A DNA stretch of 40,748 nt from Ruminococcus sp. (GTDB lineage: Bacteria > Bacillota > Clostridia > Oscillospirales > Acutalibacteraceae): NCBI GenBank assembly GCA_022510945.1, contig JAFLSK010000014.1:1-40748 (forward strand). The letters run 5' to 3'. Shown here piece by piece: positions 7,426-17,322 of the stretch (positions are counted from its first letter, which is position 1; each line of letters starts with the position of its first letter). The notes beneath the pieces were generated by a model. It worked only from the letters and a program-made list of their open reading frames with translations, did not search any database and was not told where the DNA came from. A program made the position numbers and the translations under genes.

Positions 7426-8349
7426 TTAACCTGCAAAAACCGAGAGATTATCGGCGGAGTGCTCGATTTCCTTGCTGAACAGCACGGCAGACTCGACGGT
7501 GGGTATATTCAGTTGCGCTATGATTGCGGTCGCGAAAACGGAGAGTTTCAACGCAAAGCGCGCGTTGCCGTCGTAGGCGGCTTTCAACAGATAGCGGTAG
7601 ATATAGTACAGCAGAATATTTTTGTGCTCGTCGGTAAGGGCAAATTCCTCTATAAAGCTGAGCGATTTGAAAATCCTCTCGCCTTCCTCTGTGAGGTAGC
7701 TGAGTTTTTCGAAAACGCTGTCGTCAAAACCGAGCGGTTTATCGGTTCGCTTGATTTCGGGTACGCTAAATCTTTCGCTGTCAATTTCGCCCTGCAAATC
7801 CTCTGCAAATACCAGCAGGGCGGACAATTTTCCCATCGTCAGAGGACCATCTGCGATAAAGTTCACTACCGTTTTCCTTGCCGTTTTCAAGCAAAAATAC
7901 AAGTCTGCATCGAGGTCGTTAATATCGGGGTCGCTGTCATCGAAGTCGCTCTCCAAAGGAAAGCCGGGGCTCTCGACAATCAGCCCCGCCGCGACAGGAC
8001 ACGAAAGCGACAGCCCGACCTCAGCCGTACCGCCGAAGTCGGTGCGGAACCTCGGAAACCTCTCGCACGTTTTGCACAAGCTGTTTTCGCCCAGATTAAT
8101 ATAAATATCGCAAAGATTACCGCTGTTCAGAAACGGACAGCGGTTGTTTTTGTTTATAAACACGGTATCGCCGTCCTCGTCAACGGTCATAGCGGCGCTC
8201 AGTCGCTCGCCGAAATCGCCGCCAATACGGCGAAATCGCTCGGCGGAGTCCTCGTCCACCACAATCGTCCACTTTGCGCAGCAGGTGTCGGAACAGCGGT
8301 CGGCGATACATTTAAATTTTTTGTAATACTCGGGATAGGAAATCAGCAT
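7426..8349 (-). CDS. FliB-like cysteine-cluster protein (putative protein lysine N-methylase)
   Basis: 307 residues. The N-terminus carries a cysteine cluster: C14, C19, C23 and C24, then CPFLNSGNLC and CKTC around residues 71-94, then a further Cys in LSCPVA. This pattern, beginning LISYPEYYKKFKC, matches the family that includes Salmonella FliB, which methylates lysines on flagellin, presumably with a metal cluster. The C-terminal 200 residues are helical and variable. No flagellar gene lies in the window, so the target is unknown. Its ATG sits 2 bases after the stop of the upstream lipoprotein gene and lacks a good ribosome binding site, so it is probably translationally coupled. Confidence 0.75.
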   Translation of the reverse strand: MLISYPEYYKKFKCIADRCSDTCCAKWTIVVDEDSAERFRRIGGDFGERLSAAMTVDEDGDTVFINKNNRCPFLNSGNLCDIYINLGENSLCKTCERFPRFRTDFGGTAEVGLSLSCPVAAGLIVESPGFPLESDFDDSDPDINDLDADLYFCLKTARKTVVNFIADGPLTMGKLSALLVFAEDLQGEIDSERFSVPEIKRTDKPLGFDDSVFEKLSYLTEEGERIFKSLSFIEEFALTDEHKNILLYYIYRYLLKAAYDGNARFALKLSVFATAIIAQLNIPTVESAVLFSKEIEHSADNLSVFAG

Positions 8350-8351
8350 AA

Positions 8352-9074
8352 TTATTTGTTATCCATTCTCTTGTACTCGTTGCCGTCGATAGTCAGCGTA
8401 CCGTCCTTGTACTCGTAGCTGAGCTCGGTCTTTACGTCGCCGCCGTACTGGTAGATGGCGGAAATTATACCGTTTTTAGCGGTGTAGGTGTAGCCCGTTT
8501 CCATACTGATATGGTTGGAGTACATAACGCCGTCCGCGCCGAAGTAGTAGATAAGCTCGGTTTCGCTCTGCCACCAACCGAGGATACTGCTGTCGACCTT
8601 CGGCTTTTTCGGCGCTTTGGGGATAATGTTGTAGTCCTTAGCGCGCTTGAGGATAGTGGTATTGCCGCCCTGCTTGAGTGAGAGAATCTTGCCGTCGTCG
8701 GAAACGGTGTAGCTGTATGTGCCGTTGAGGCCGATGATAAACTGCACGGTGAGGGTCTTGTTCTTCTCGTCGATTTTCAGAGCGGTGAAGTCGCCCTCGG
8801 TGCCCATAACCATCTCGGCAAGGTTATCGTTACGGAAGATAAAGCTTAAGTAGCTGTAGTCGTCAAGCTGCCATGTGCCGTAGATAGGGTTATCGCCCTC
8901 GGTGAATTTCGCGAGGTATTCGCCGAGCTCCTCGGCACTCGAGTCCGGCGTTTCCGGCTGAGTCGCCTCGGTAGAAGGCTCGGTAGGTTCAGGCTCGGTT
9001 TTATTACAGCCGCTGAGAGCCGCGACGGAAAATGTTATTAATATTGAAAGCAAAAGCGCGATTATTTTCTTCAT
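8352..9074 (-). CDS. Lipoprotein with two repeated beta-rich units
   Basis: 240 residues. The lipoprotein signal peptide has lipobox L-S-G-C at about 20-23, followed by a Pro/Glu/Thr spacer (about 25-48). Two similar segments start with G-T-W-Q-L-D (about 62) and G-W-W-Q-S-E (about 165). Each continues with an 'h-x-F-x-x-D-G/N' strand pattern, which suggests an internal duplication of a lipocalin-like or META-like barrel. Function unknown. GGAGGG precedes the ATG. It is first gene of a two-gene operon with the FliB-like protein. Confidence 0.8.
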   Translation of the reverse strand: MKKIIALLLSILITFSVAALSGCNKTEPEPTEPSTEATQPETPDSSAEELGEYLAKFTEGDNPIYGTWQLDDYSYLSFIFRNDNLAEMVMGTEGDFTALKIDEKNKTLTVQFIIGLNGTYSYTVSDDGKILSLKQGGNTTILKRAKDYNIIPKAPKKPKVDSSILGWWQSETELIYYFGADGVMYSNHISMETGYTYTAKNGIISAIYQYGGDVKTELSYEYKDGTLTIDGNEYKRMDNK

Positions 9075-9107
9075 ATTGTCCCTCCGATTAATGAGTTTCC
9101 AAGTATG

Positions 9108-9136
9108 ATTTTATCGTGAGAAAGCGCTATTGTCAA
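9108..9136 (-). promoter_or_regulatory. Promoter of the lipoprotein / FliB-like operon
   Basis: Minus strand: perfect TTGACA (9131-9136), 17 bases, TAAAAT (9108-9113). Confidence 0.7.
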
Positions 9137-9166
9137 TATATATAAAAAAATCTGTTTTTTTATTAA

Positions 9167-10723
<1,557 letters not shown>

Positions 10724-10724
10724 T

Positions 10725-10750
10725 AAAAGCCGCCTTTTGGCGGCTTTTTT
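10725..10750 (+). terminator. Terminator of guaB
   Basis: Stem AAAAGCCGCC/GGCGGCTTTT with a TTTT loop and a T6 run, right after the stop codon. Confidence 0.92.
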
Positions 10751-10793
10751 GACGTAAAAATAAACCTACATACCACAACATAGGAGGCTGTTT

Positions 10794-11309
10794 ATGAAGA
10801 AAATTATTGCACTGTTTTTTGTTATACTTTGCTGTCTGCTGACCGCTTGCTCGTCGCCTGAAACCATATCCGGGATTAAGTCCGTCAAAGGCGTATACGA
10901 TGTGGATATGACGGTTAAAAATGTTGATGGTAAGTATGCCGTGATTATTACCAACAACACGGGAGATTGTGCTGTGTCTAATACTCATAAGTGCGATTTG
11001 TACAGACAAAGCGGAACTGATTGGGATAAAGTGGAATTAACTTACGCTGTTGATGATATATTATCGTATATTTATCCGTTCGAGAACAACAACACTGAAC
11101 AGTGGAATTTTGAGGCTAATATTTTGAATGGGGAACAATACATGACATCCGGAAAGTACAAAATACGCGTGTATATTACTGTTTATGACCCTGTGGAATG
11201 GGTGGCACTTGGGGAGGACGGAGATACCTCTGACTACGGACCTAAGTACAAGGAAAAGGACGCGAAGGAGCACTACATCGAAACCACCTTTACAGTCGAC
11301 GAACGTTAA
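10794..11309 (+). CDS. Small lipoprotein with Ig-like fold
   Basis: 171 residues. The signal peptide ends in lipobox L-T-A-C (about 17-20). The mature part, rich in beta strands, reads like bacterial Ig-like domains found in Firmicutes lipoproteins: a 'V-I-I-T-N-N-T' strand, a 'L-Y-R-Q-S-G-x-x-W' strand, and a final 'S-G-K-Y-K-I-R-V' strand. A role in binding or signalling at the cell surface is inference only. AGGAGG precedes the ATG. Its bases are more A/T-rich than neighbouring guaB. I find no clear promoter of its own. Confidence 0.72.
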   Translation: MKKIIALFFVILCCLLTACSSPETISGIKSVKGVYDVDMTVKNVDGKYAVIITNNTGDCAVSNTHKCDLYRQSGTDWDKVELTYAVDDILSYIYPFENNNTEQWNFEANILNGEQYMTSGKYKIRVYITVYDPVEWVALGEDGDTSDYGPKYKEKDAKEHYIETTFTVDER

Positions 11310-11382
11310 AATTCATATCGAGGCTTTTTCAGTAGTCATTGCTAAGTCCAAAGACACGCCGAAGATATAATAATTCGGTCGA

Positions 11383-11411
11383 TTGACAAGCCCCGTTTAT
11401 TATGCTATAAT
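11383..11411 (+). promoter_or_regulatory. Consensus promoter of the radical SAM gene
   Basis: Perfect TTGACA (11383-11388), 17 bases, perfect TATAAT (11406-11411). Confidence 0.8.
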
Positions 11412-11446
11412 ATTATCGAACATATTTTCGATGGCGTGAGGTTATT

Positions 11447-12310
11447 ATGCATTTCGTAAACGTTAAGGGGATTTTGTCCGCGCACGGCGGAATGAATATA
11501 TACCGCGGATGCACGCACGGCTGTATCTACTGCGACAGTCGGAGCAAATGCTACAATATGCAGCACGATTTCGAGGACGTTGAGGTAAAGCAGAACGCTC
11601 CCGAGCTGCTCGAGCGCGCGCTACGCTCAAAACGAAAACCGTGTATGATAGGCACCGGCGCAATGAGCGACCCATATATGCACTGTGAGGAAAATCTCGG
11701 GCTCACGCGGCGGTGTCTTGAGATTGTTGACCGCTACGGCTTCGGCGTTACGGTGCACACAAAATCCGCGCGCGTACTGCGCGACCTCGACCTGCTCAAA
11801 AGCATTAACAGAAAAGCAAAGTGCGTGGTGCAGATGACGCTCACGACCTACGATGAAAAGCTGTGCAGAATCCTCGAGCCCAACGTGAGCACGACCCGCG
11901 AGCGTTTCGAAACTTTGGAGATACTTCGCGACAACGGCATTCCGACTATTGTATGGCTGTCGCCGATTCTACCCTACATAAATGATACTCGCGAAAACGT
12001 CGAGGGCATCCTCGACTACTGCGTAAAGGCTCGGGTGTGCGGAATAATCTGTTTCGGAATGGGTTTAACCTTGCGCGAGGGCGACCGCGAATATTACTTC
12101 GCCGCTCTCGACAAACACTTCCCGAAGTTAAAGGAAAAGTACATAAGCCGCTACGGGCTGTCCTACGAACTGCCGAGCGACAACGAACGCGAGCTTATGC
12201 GATTTTTTCACGACAAATGCCGCGAAAACGGCATAGAGAGCAGCATAGACCGCTGTTTTGAATATCTTCACCATTTTCCCGAAAAGCACGAACAATTATC
12301 GCTGTTTTAA
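11447..12310 (+). CDS. Radical SAM protein of the SPL-like (Rv2578c-type) family
   Basis: 287 residues. The radical-SAM cluster motif CxxxCxxC is at C22, C26 and C29 (RGCTHGCIYC). It is followed by the GTGAMSDPY segment and the barrel strand VTVHTKS typical of SPL-like proteins, a family related to spore photoproduct lyase. Members cleave S-adenosylmethionine to a radical, but the substrate for this branch is not established. The C-terminus has a short helical extension. It is monocistronic, with a consensus promoter and a terminator shared with the convergent leucine-rich-repeat gene. Confidence 0.87.
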   Translation: MHFVNVKGILSAHGGMNIYRGCTHGCIYCDSRSKCYNMQHDFEDVEVKQNAPELLERALRSKRKPCMIGTGAMSDPYMHCEENLGLTRRCLEIVDRYGFGVTVHTKSARVLRDLDLLKSINRKAKCVVQMTLTTYDEKLCRILEPNVSTTRERFETLEILRDNGIPTIVWLSPILPYINDTRENVEGILDYCVKARVCGIICFGMGLTLREGDREYYFAALDKHFPKLKEKYISRYGLSYELPSDNERELMRFFHDKCRENGIESSIDRCFEYLHHFPEKHEQLSLF

Positions 12311-12343
12311 AAAACCGCGCTGTCATAACGACAGTGCGGTTTT
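12311..12343. terminator. Bidirectional terminator
   Basis: Stem AAAACCGCGCTGTC/GACAGTGCGGTTTT with one G-T pair and loop ATAAC. The A-run and T-run on the two arms serve both directions. Confidence 0.88.
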
Positions 12344-12345
12344 GG

Positions 12346-13050
12346 TTATTTTACAGAATATCTGTAATAATCTAAATCCTTCAATGTTTCGGGACTAAGG
12401 TATGTATTGTTTTCTATATACGCGTCGTGCCAGAGATTTAGATACCTGAGATTATTTAGATTTCTTATAAATTCATCGGACTCTATTCTGACAGTCTCGT
12501 TGATGCTTGACTGAGCGGTACAAATTCCGAGTACCTTAAGGTTTTTAAGATTGCCGATTACGGAATAGTTGATAATCTTTTTTGTGCTCCCTAAAATCAG
12601 CACCTCAAGGTTTTCAAGCTCAGCGAGAGGAGATATATCCTCTATGGATGAGCCATCCTCTATGAACAGTTCTTTGAGATTCTTCATTTTGCCGAGTGAA
12701 GTTATATCCTTGCAGGCAAGCCACTTAAAGCGCAACGAGGTCACGTTGCTCTGATTAGAAAATGAATCGAGAACTTTTTGAGGGGTGCGCGTGCAAAACT
12801 GCACTTGCTCGAGAGGCAGACTTTTTTCCGAGAAAAACCGACACCAGCTATCCGTTATCTTTTTTCGCTGATAGTCTGGATTTTTCCATATCCAATTTGT
12901 GTGCTGGGTACAGCATAGTTTTGCAATTTTTTCGCCGTTATAATCATCGGGAAAGCGAATAAACGGAACACTCTTATCCTCTCGCAGATCTCGAACAAAA
13001 TCAGTATATAAAAATTTTTCATATTTCTCATCGGAGCAGTAAATCTTCAT
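12346..13050 (-). CDS. Cytoplasmic leucine-rich-repeat protein
   Basis: 234 residues, no signal peptide. From about residue 100 it carries four to five leucine-rich repeats, for example MKNLKELFIED, LENLEVLILG, LKNLKVLGIC and LNNLRYLNLW. The N-terminal 90 residues are charged with several Cys and Trp, and I do not recognise them. A protein-interaction role is the general expectation. The start is ATG 13050 after AGAGGTG; a longer reading frame upstream lacks a ribosome binding site and would overlap the promoter. Codon use is more A/T-rich than the flanking genes, possibly acquired. Confidence 0.78.
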   Translation of the reverse strand: MKIYCSDEKYEKFLYTDFVRDLREDKSVPFIRFPDDYNGEKIAKLCCTQHTNWIWKNPDYQRKKITDSWCRFFSEKSLPLEQVQFCTRTPQKVLDSFSNQSNVTSLRFKWLACKDITSLGKMKNLKELFIEDGSSIEDISPLAELENLEVLILGSTKKIINYSVIGNLKNLKVLGICTAQSSINETVRIESDEFIRNLNNLRYLNLWHDAYIENNTYLSPETLKDLDYYRYSVK

Positions 13051-13077
13051 AGCACACCTCTTTTCTTTCATATTAAT

Positions 13078-13107
13078 ATTATAGCCTACTACATTGTTAA
13101 AACACAA
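13078..13107 (-). promoter_or_regulatory. Promoter of the leucine-rich-repeat gene
   Basis: Minus strand: TTGTGT (13102-13107), 18 bases, TATAAT (13078-13083), 28 bases before the ATG. Confidence 0.5.
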
Positions 13108-13181
13108 GCAGTTTTATGTCGTTTTTCCACGGCTGTAACAAAAATTTCGCGTAAATTCGTTAAATTTCTAACAATTACATA

Positions 13182-13210
13182 TTGGATAGGGTACTGTTTT
13201 ATGATATACT
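13182..13210 (+). promoter_or_regulatory. Promoter of the rnf operon
   Basis: TTGGAT (13182-13187), 17 bases, TATACT (13205-13210), about 65 bases before rnfC. Confidence 0.6.
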
Positions 13211-13276
13211 ATAATGGAGTTAATTTGGGATATTATGCGGTATTTTATACCCTTTTATAAACACGGAGGTAACTTT

Positions 13277-14593
13277 ATGAGATTACACGGTATTCACGTC
13301 CCGCACAGGAAGAACACCGCCGATATGGCGCCCGTTCGGATTCCCGTGCCTGAGACGGTTACTATACCTATGTCGATGCACATAGGCAAGCCCGCCGCCG
13401 TTGCGGTCAAGCGCGGCGACGAGGTCAAGGTCGGTCAGCTTATCGCAGAGCAAGACGGCTTTATCTCCTCGCCTATCCACTCGAGCGTTTCGGGTGTTGT
13501 AGAGAAGGTTGAAGACATCGTAATATCCGTGGGCACGATGGTCCCCGCGGTCACAATCAAAACCGACGGACTCCAGACTCCGTTTGAACAGCTTACACCG
13601 CCCGAGGTAGGCGACTTCGACAGCTTTGTAAAATGCGTAAAGCAGAGCGGTATCGTCGGTCTCGGCGGAGCGGGATTCCCGACCTTCGTAAAGCTGAGCG
13701 TTGACGACCTTGCGAAAATCGAGGCGGTTGTCATAAACGCCGCCGAGTGCGAGCCGTACATAACCTCGGACACGCGCACAATGCTCGACAAGTCGGAGTA
13801 CATATTCAAGGGTATTGACGCGCTGAAGAAGTACCTCGGCGCAAAGCGTTTCATAATCGGAATTGAGAACAACAAGCAGGCGGCTATTAAGCGTATGAAG
13901 GAGCTTTCGGCGCAGACCGACGGCGTTGAGGTTCATGTTCTGCCCGCGATTTATCCGCAGGGCGGCGAGAAGGTTCTCGTTTACAACACTACCAAAAAAA
14001 TTATCCCCAAGGGCGGACTTCCGCTCGACGTGGGCGTAATCGTAATAAACGTCACGACTCTCGCGTTTATCGCGGAGTACCTCGAGACGGGTATGCCGCT
14101 CGTCGAGAAGTGCATTACCGTCGACGGCTCGGCGGTTAAGGAGCCGAAAAACGTTATCGCACCGATTGGCACATCAATCGAAGATTTGCTCGAGGGCGCA
14201 GGCGGTACACACGGCGAACCCGCGAAGGTTATCTACGGCGGCCCGATGATGGGTATTGCCGTTCCAACACTCGACACTCCCGTGCTCAAAATGACGAACG
14301 CGATTATCGCGATGAACGAAAAGGACGCGATTCCGCCAAAAACCACGCAGTGCATAAACTGCGGAATGTGTATTAACCACTGTCCTTTGCGGCTCGATCC
14401 GCGCGCGATGTCGCTTGCGTACAAGCTCGACGACGCAGAACAGCTTAAGTCGCTCCACGTTGACCTCTGTATGGAATGCGGCTGTTGCTCGTATGTTTGT
14501 CCAGCTAAGCGACCGCTGATTCAGACGAACAAGCTCGCGAAAGCTAAGCTGCGCGACTACCTCACGAAGAAAAAGAAGGAGGAAAAACAATGA
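13277..14593 (+). CDS. rnfC: Rnf complex subunit C
   Basis: 438 residues. RnfC is the peripheral NADH-oxidising subunit of the Rnf complex, which couples ferredoxin:NAD+ oxidoreduction to pumping of Na+ or H+. The N-terminal barrel-sandwich domain is at about 10-90. The Gly-rich FMN/NADH-binding segment GLGGAGFPTF is near 130, and an SLBB domain is near 255-310. Two ferredoxin-type clusters (CINCGMCINHCPLRLDP and CMECGCCSYVCPAKRP) sit near 360-415. The protein is shorter than proteobacterial RnfC because it lacks the long Ala/Lys tail, as usual in clostridia. The start is ATG 13277 after GGAGGT; an upstream in-frame ATG lacks a site. Confidence 0.95.
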   Translation: MRLHGIHVPHRKNTADMAPVRIPVPETVTIPMSMHIGKPAAVAVKRGDEVKVGQLIAEQDGFISSPIHSSVSGVVEKVEDIVISVGTMVPAVTIKTDGLQTPFEQLTPPEVGDFDSFVKCVKQSGIVGLGGAGFPTFVKLSVDDLAKIEAVVINAAECEPYITSDTRTMLDKSEYIFKGIDALKKYLGAKRFIIGIENNKQAAIKRMKELSAQTDGVEVHVLPAIYPQGGEKVLVYNTTKKIIPKGGLPLDVGVIVINVTTLAFIAEYLETGMPLVEKCITVDGSAVKEPKNVIAPIGTSIEDLLEGAGGTHGEPAKVIYGGPMMGIAVPTLDTPVLKMTNAIIAMNEKDAIPPKTTQCINCGMCINHCPLRLDPRAMSLAYKLDDAEQLKSLHVDLCMECGCCSYVCPAKRPLIQTNKLAKAKLRDYLTKKKKEEKQ

Positions 14594-15513
14594 AGTTAAT
14601 CTCCTCGGTTTCACCTCATATTTACAACAAAAACTCGACCCAGCGCATTATGCTCGACGTTGTGCTCGCGCTCGTTCCCGCTGCGGTTGCCTCGGTAATC
14701 ATATTCGGCTTGCGCGCGTTACTCGTAATCGGCGTGTGTGTTGCGGTGTGCGTGTTCTCGGAGTGGCTCTTCGAGAAAATCTGTAAGAAAGAGAACACAA
14801 TCAGCGACCTTTCGGCTGTCGTGACGGGTATGCTGCTCGCGTTCAACCTTCCTGTATCAATTCCGCTGTGGCAGGCAGCGTTCGGTAGTATCGTCGCAAT
14901 CGTTATGGTGAAGCAGCTGTTCGGCGGTATTGGCCAGAACTTTGCAAACCCCGCTATCACGGCGCGTATCATTATGATGACTGCGTTCTCGGGAACTATG
15001 ACGACGTGGACGTTCCCCGCTGACGCGGTATCGTCCGCAACACCTCTTGCGCTTTTGGCTAAGGGCGAGCTTAGTGTTATGCCGCCGTCTTACCTCAATA
15101 TGTTCCTTGGACTGAGAGGCGGCTGTCTCGGCGAAACCTGCGTACTCGCGCTGCTCATCGGCGGCGTGTATCTTCTCGCAAGACGCGTAATCTCGTGGCA
15201 CACGCCCGTAGCGTTCATCGGCACAGTGGCGATTATGTCGCTTATCTGCGGTAAGGACGTTCTGTATCAGGTTATGGGCGGCGGACTTATGATTGGCGCG
15301 TTCTTTATGGCGACCGACTACGCTTCCACACCTCCTACAAAGCTCGGAAAAATCATTTTCGGAATCGGCTGCGGACTTATCACAATCTTAATCCGCTTTT
15401 GGGGCAACTTCCCCGAGGGCGTGTCGTTCTCAATCCTGCTGATGAACATTCTCACCCCGTATATCTCTAAGCTCACGCGCCTTAAACCGCTTACGGGAGG
15501 TGCCGAGAAATGA
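14590..15513 (+). CDS. rnfD: Rnf complex subunit D
   Basis: 307 residues with about nine to ten membrane helices. RnfD carries a covalently bound FMN on a threonine and forms part of the ion path. The attachment site is visible as VSSATPLAL with Thr151. The gene overlaps the rnfC stop by four bases (ATGA), a sign of coupled translation. The C-terminus lies in the cytoplasm just before the overlapping rnfG. Confidence 0.95.
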   Translation: MKLISSVSPHIYNKNSTQRIMLDVVLALVPAAVASVIIFGLRALLVIGVCVAVCVFSEWLFEKICKKENTISDLSAVVTGMLLAFNLPVSIPLWQAAFGSIVAIVMVKQLFGGIGQNFANPAITARIIMMTAFSGTMTTWTFPADAVSSATPLALLAKGELSVMPPSYLNMFLGLRGGCLGETCVLALLIGGVYLLARRVISWHTPVAFIGTVAIMSLICGKDVLYQVMGGGLMIGAFFMATDYASTPPTKLGKIIFGIGCGLITILIRFWGNFPEGVSFSILLMNILTPYISKLTRLKPLTGGAEK

Positions 15514-16043
15514 AAAAGAACGTTAAAGAAATAATCACACCTATCGCGGTGCTTGCGTGTATCTGTCTCGTTGTGACGGCTCTGCTCGCTTACATAAACC
15601 TCGTGACCTCGCCTATCATCACTGAGGCTGAGGAAAAAGCCGCTGCCGAAGCGAGAGCCGAGGTGCTCAGCGAGGCTGACAGCTTTACGCTTTTAGATGT
15701 CGAAAACCTCCCCGAAGAGGTGGTCGAGGTCTACAAGGCGGACAACGACGCGGGATATGTCTTTATACTGACAACAAAGGGCTACGGCGGTGATATGAAG
15801 CTTATCTGCGGTATTAAGTCGGACGGCACTATCGAGAAGAGCCAAACCCTCTCCCACTCGGAAACAAGCGGTCTCGGCTCAAAGACAGCAGACGAACCAT
15901 ACAGAAGTCAGTACGTCGGCAAAACTGCTGACACCATCAATGAAGTTGACGCAATCAGCGGCGCGACGATTTCATCTAACGCATACAAAAAGGCAATTAA
16001 GGGCGCGCTCGACGCGTACAATATAGTAAAGGAGGCGAAGTAA
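15510..16043 (+). CDS. rnfG: Rnf complex subunit G
   Basis: 177 residues. One N-terminal membrane helix (about 10-32) is followed by an extracytoplasmic FMN-binding domain. The covalent flavin attachment motif S-G-A-T is at 150-153, with Thr153 as acceptor. The gene overlaps the rnfD stop by four bases. RnfG moves electrons between RnfD and the membrane-embedded RnfA/RnfE pair. Confidence 0.95.
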   Translation: MKKNVKEIITPIAVLACICLVVTALLAYINLVTSPIITEAEEKAAAEARAEVLSEADSFTLLDVENLPEEVVEVYKADNDAGYVFILTTKGYGGDMKLICGIKSDGTIEKSQTLSHSETSGLGSKTADEPYRSQYVGKTADTINEVDAISGATISSNAYKKAIKGALDAYNIVKEAK

Positions 16044-16724
16044 ATGACGAAGCTGCAAAATTTTACAAAGGGCATAATCAGGGAAAACCCTGTACTTATC
16101 CTCATTTTGGGCACATGCCCCGCGCTTGCAACCTCAACGGGCGTTGAGAGCGCGCTCGGTATGGGCGTAGCGGCTACTGTCGTTCTGCTTTGCTCCAATA
16201 TCGTAATCTCCGCACTGCGCAGAATTATCCCCGATAAGGTGCGTATTCCGTGCTATATCGTCCTCATTGCGGGATTTGTTACAATGGTACAGATGCTTGT
16301 TAAGGCGTTCGCTCCCGCGCTGGACGAATCGCTCGGAATCTATCTTCCGCTCATCGTAGTTAACTGCATTATCCTCGGCAGAGCCGAGATGTTCGCGAAC
16401 AAAAACGGAATCATCGACTCCGCTATCGACGCGCTCGGTATGGGCGCGGGCTTTACACTCGCGCTGTTCCTTATGGCGACTATCCGCGAGGTGTTCGGTA
16501 ACGGTACGTTCCTCGGGATGGAAATCCCCGTGCTTGTCGACAACAATATTTCAATACTCACTATGGCTCCCGGCGGATTCTTCGTGTTCGGTTTGCTTAT
16601 AGCAATCGTCAACAAGTTCGGCAAGGAAAAGCCGAAGAAGAAGGAATTCGGCTGTGCGGGCTGTCCGTCGGCGGCGCTCTGCCACGGCGGCGACTGTGCG
16701 GGAAAGGAGGAGAACAATGACTAA
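16044..16724 (+). CDS. rnfE: Rnf complex subunit E with cysteine-rich tail
   Basis: 226 residues. Six membrane helices form the RnfA/RnfE-type core. Each of the two paralogues contributes cysteines to an iron-sulphur centre inside the membrane, and the first is visible here in LILGTCPALATST. The gene starts directly after the rnfG stop. A C-terminal extension follows the last helix: a Lys-rich stretch and then a cluster of cysteines (FGCAGCPSAALCHGGDCAG). The extension is not needed for the core fold and may bind a metal. Confidence 0.94.
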   Translation: MTKLQNFTKGIIRENPVLILILGTCPALATSTGVESALGMGVAATVVLLCSNIVISALRRIIPDKVRIPCYIVLIAGFVTMVQMLVKAFAPALDESLGIYLPLIVVNCIILGRAEMFANKNGIIDSAIDALGMGAGFTLALFLMATIREVFGNGTFLGMEIPVLVDNNISILTMAPGGFFVFGLLIAIVNKFGKEKPKKKEFGCAGCPSAALCHGGDCAGKEENND

Positions 16725-17307
16725 GTTTATTATCATTCTCCTCTCGGCAGTATTTATCAACAACTACGTTCTGTCGCGATTCCTCGGAATCTGTCCGTTC
16801 CTCGGCGTTTCCAAAAAGCTCGACTCGGCAACGGGAATGAGCTGTGCGGTTATCTTCGTAATGCTTATGGCGACGGCGGCGACGTGGCCGATACAGATGT
16901 ACCTGCTCAACCCGAACGGACTCGGATACTTACAGACCATCGTGTTCATCCTCGTTATCGCGGCGCTCGTTCAGCTCGTTGAAATCGTTCTGAAAAGATA
17001 CATACCCGCCCTGCACAAATCGCTCGGCGTGTATCTGCCGCTTATCACCACGAACTGCGCGGTGCTCGGCGTTACTATCCTCAACATCGACGAGGGCTAC
17101 ACCTTCGCTGAAGCTATGGTGAACTCGCTGGGAAGCGGCCTCGGCTTCTTCTTAGCTATGGTGATGTTCTCAGGAGTGCGTTCGAAGCTTGAGGGCGCGG
17201 ATATTCCGAAGTGCTTTAGCGGTCTGCCGATTACACTCATTGCGGCGTCGATAACCTCGCTGTCATTTTTAGGATTCGGCGGCGTTGTCGAGAACTTGTT
17301 TGCGTAA
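16717..17307 (+). CDS. rnfA: Rnf complex subunit A
   Basis: 196 residues, six membrane helices, a paralogue of RnfE. Conserved cysteines are in LGICPFLGVSKK (first helix) and TTNCAVLG. With RnfE it makes the membrane part where electrons cross and ion movement is coupled. The start is ATG 16717 after AAAGGAGG, overlapping the end of rnfE by 8 bases. A longer frame upstream is only an out-of-frame reading of the rnfE tail. Confidence 0.95.
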   Translation: MTKFIIILLSAVFINNYVLSRFLGICPFLGVSKKLDSATGMSCAVIFVMLMATAATWPIQMYLLNPNGLGYLQTIVFILVIAALVQLVEIVLKRYIPALHKSLGVYLPLITTNCAVLGVTILNIDEGYTFAEAMVNSLGSGLGFFLAMVMFSGVRSKLEGADIPKCFSGLPITLIAASITSLSFLGFGGVVENLFA

Positions 17308-17322
17308 CGGAGGTAATGCGAT

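Noticed and set aside
10794..11309. A toxin-immunity or bacteriocin lipoprotein
   Set aside because: Only a lipobox and an Ig-like strand pattern are visible, with no partner gene to support such a role.
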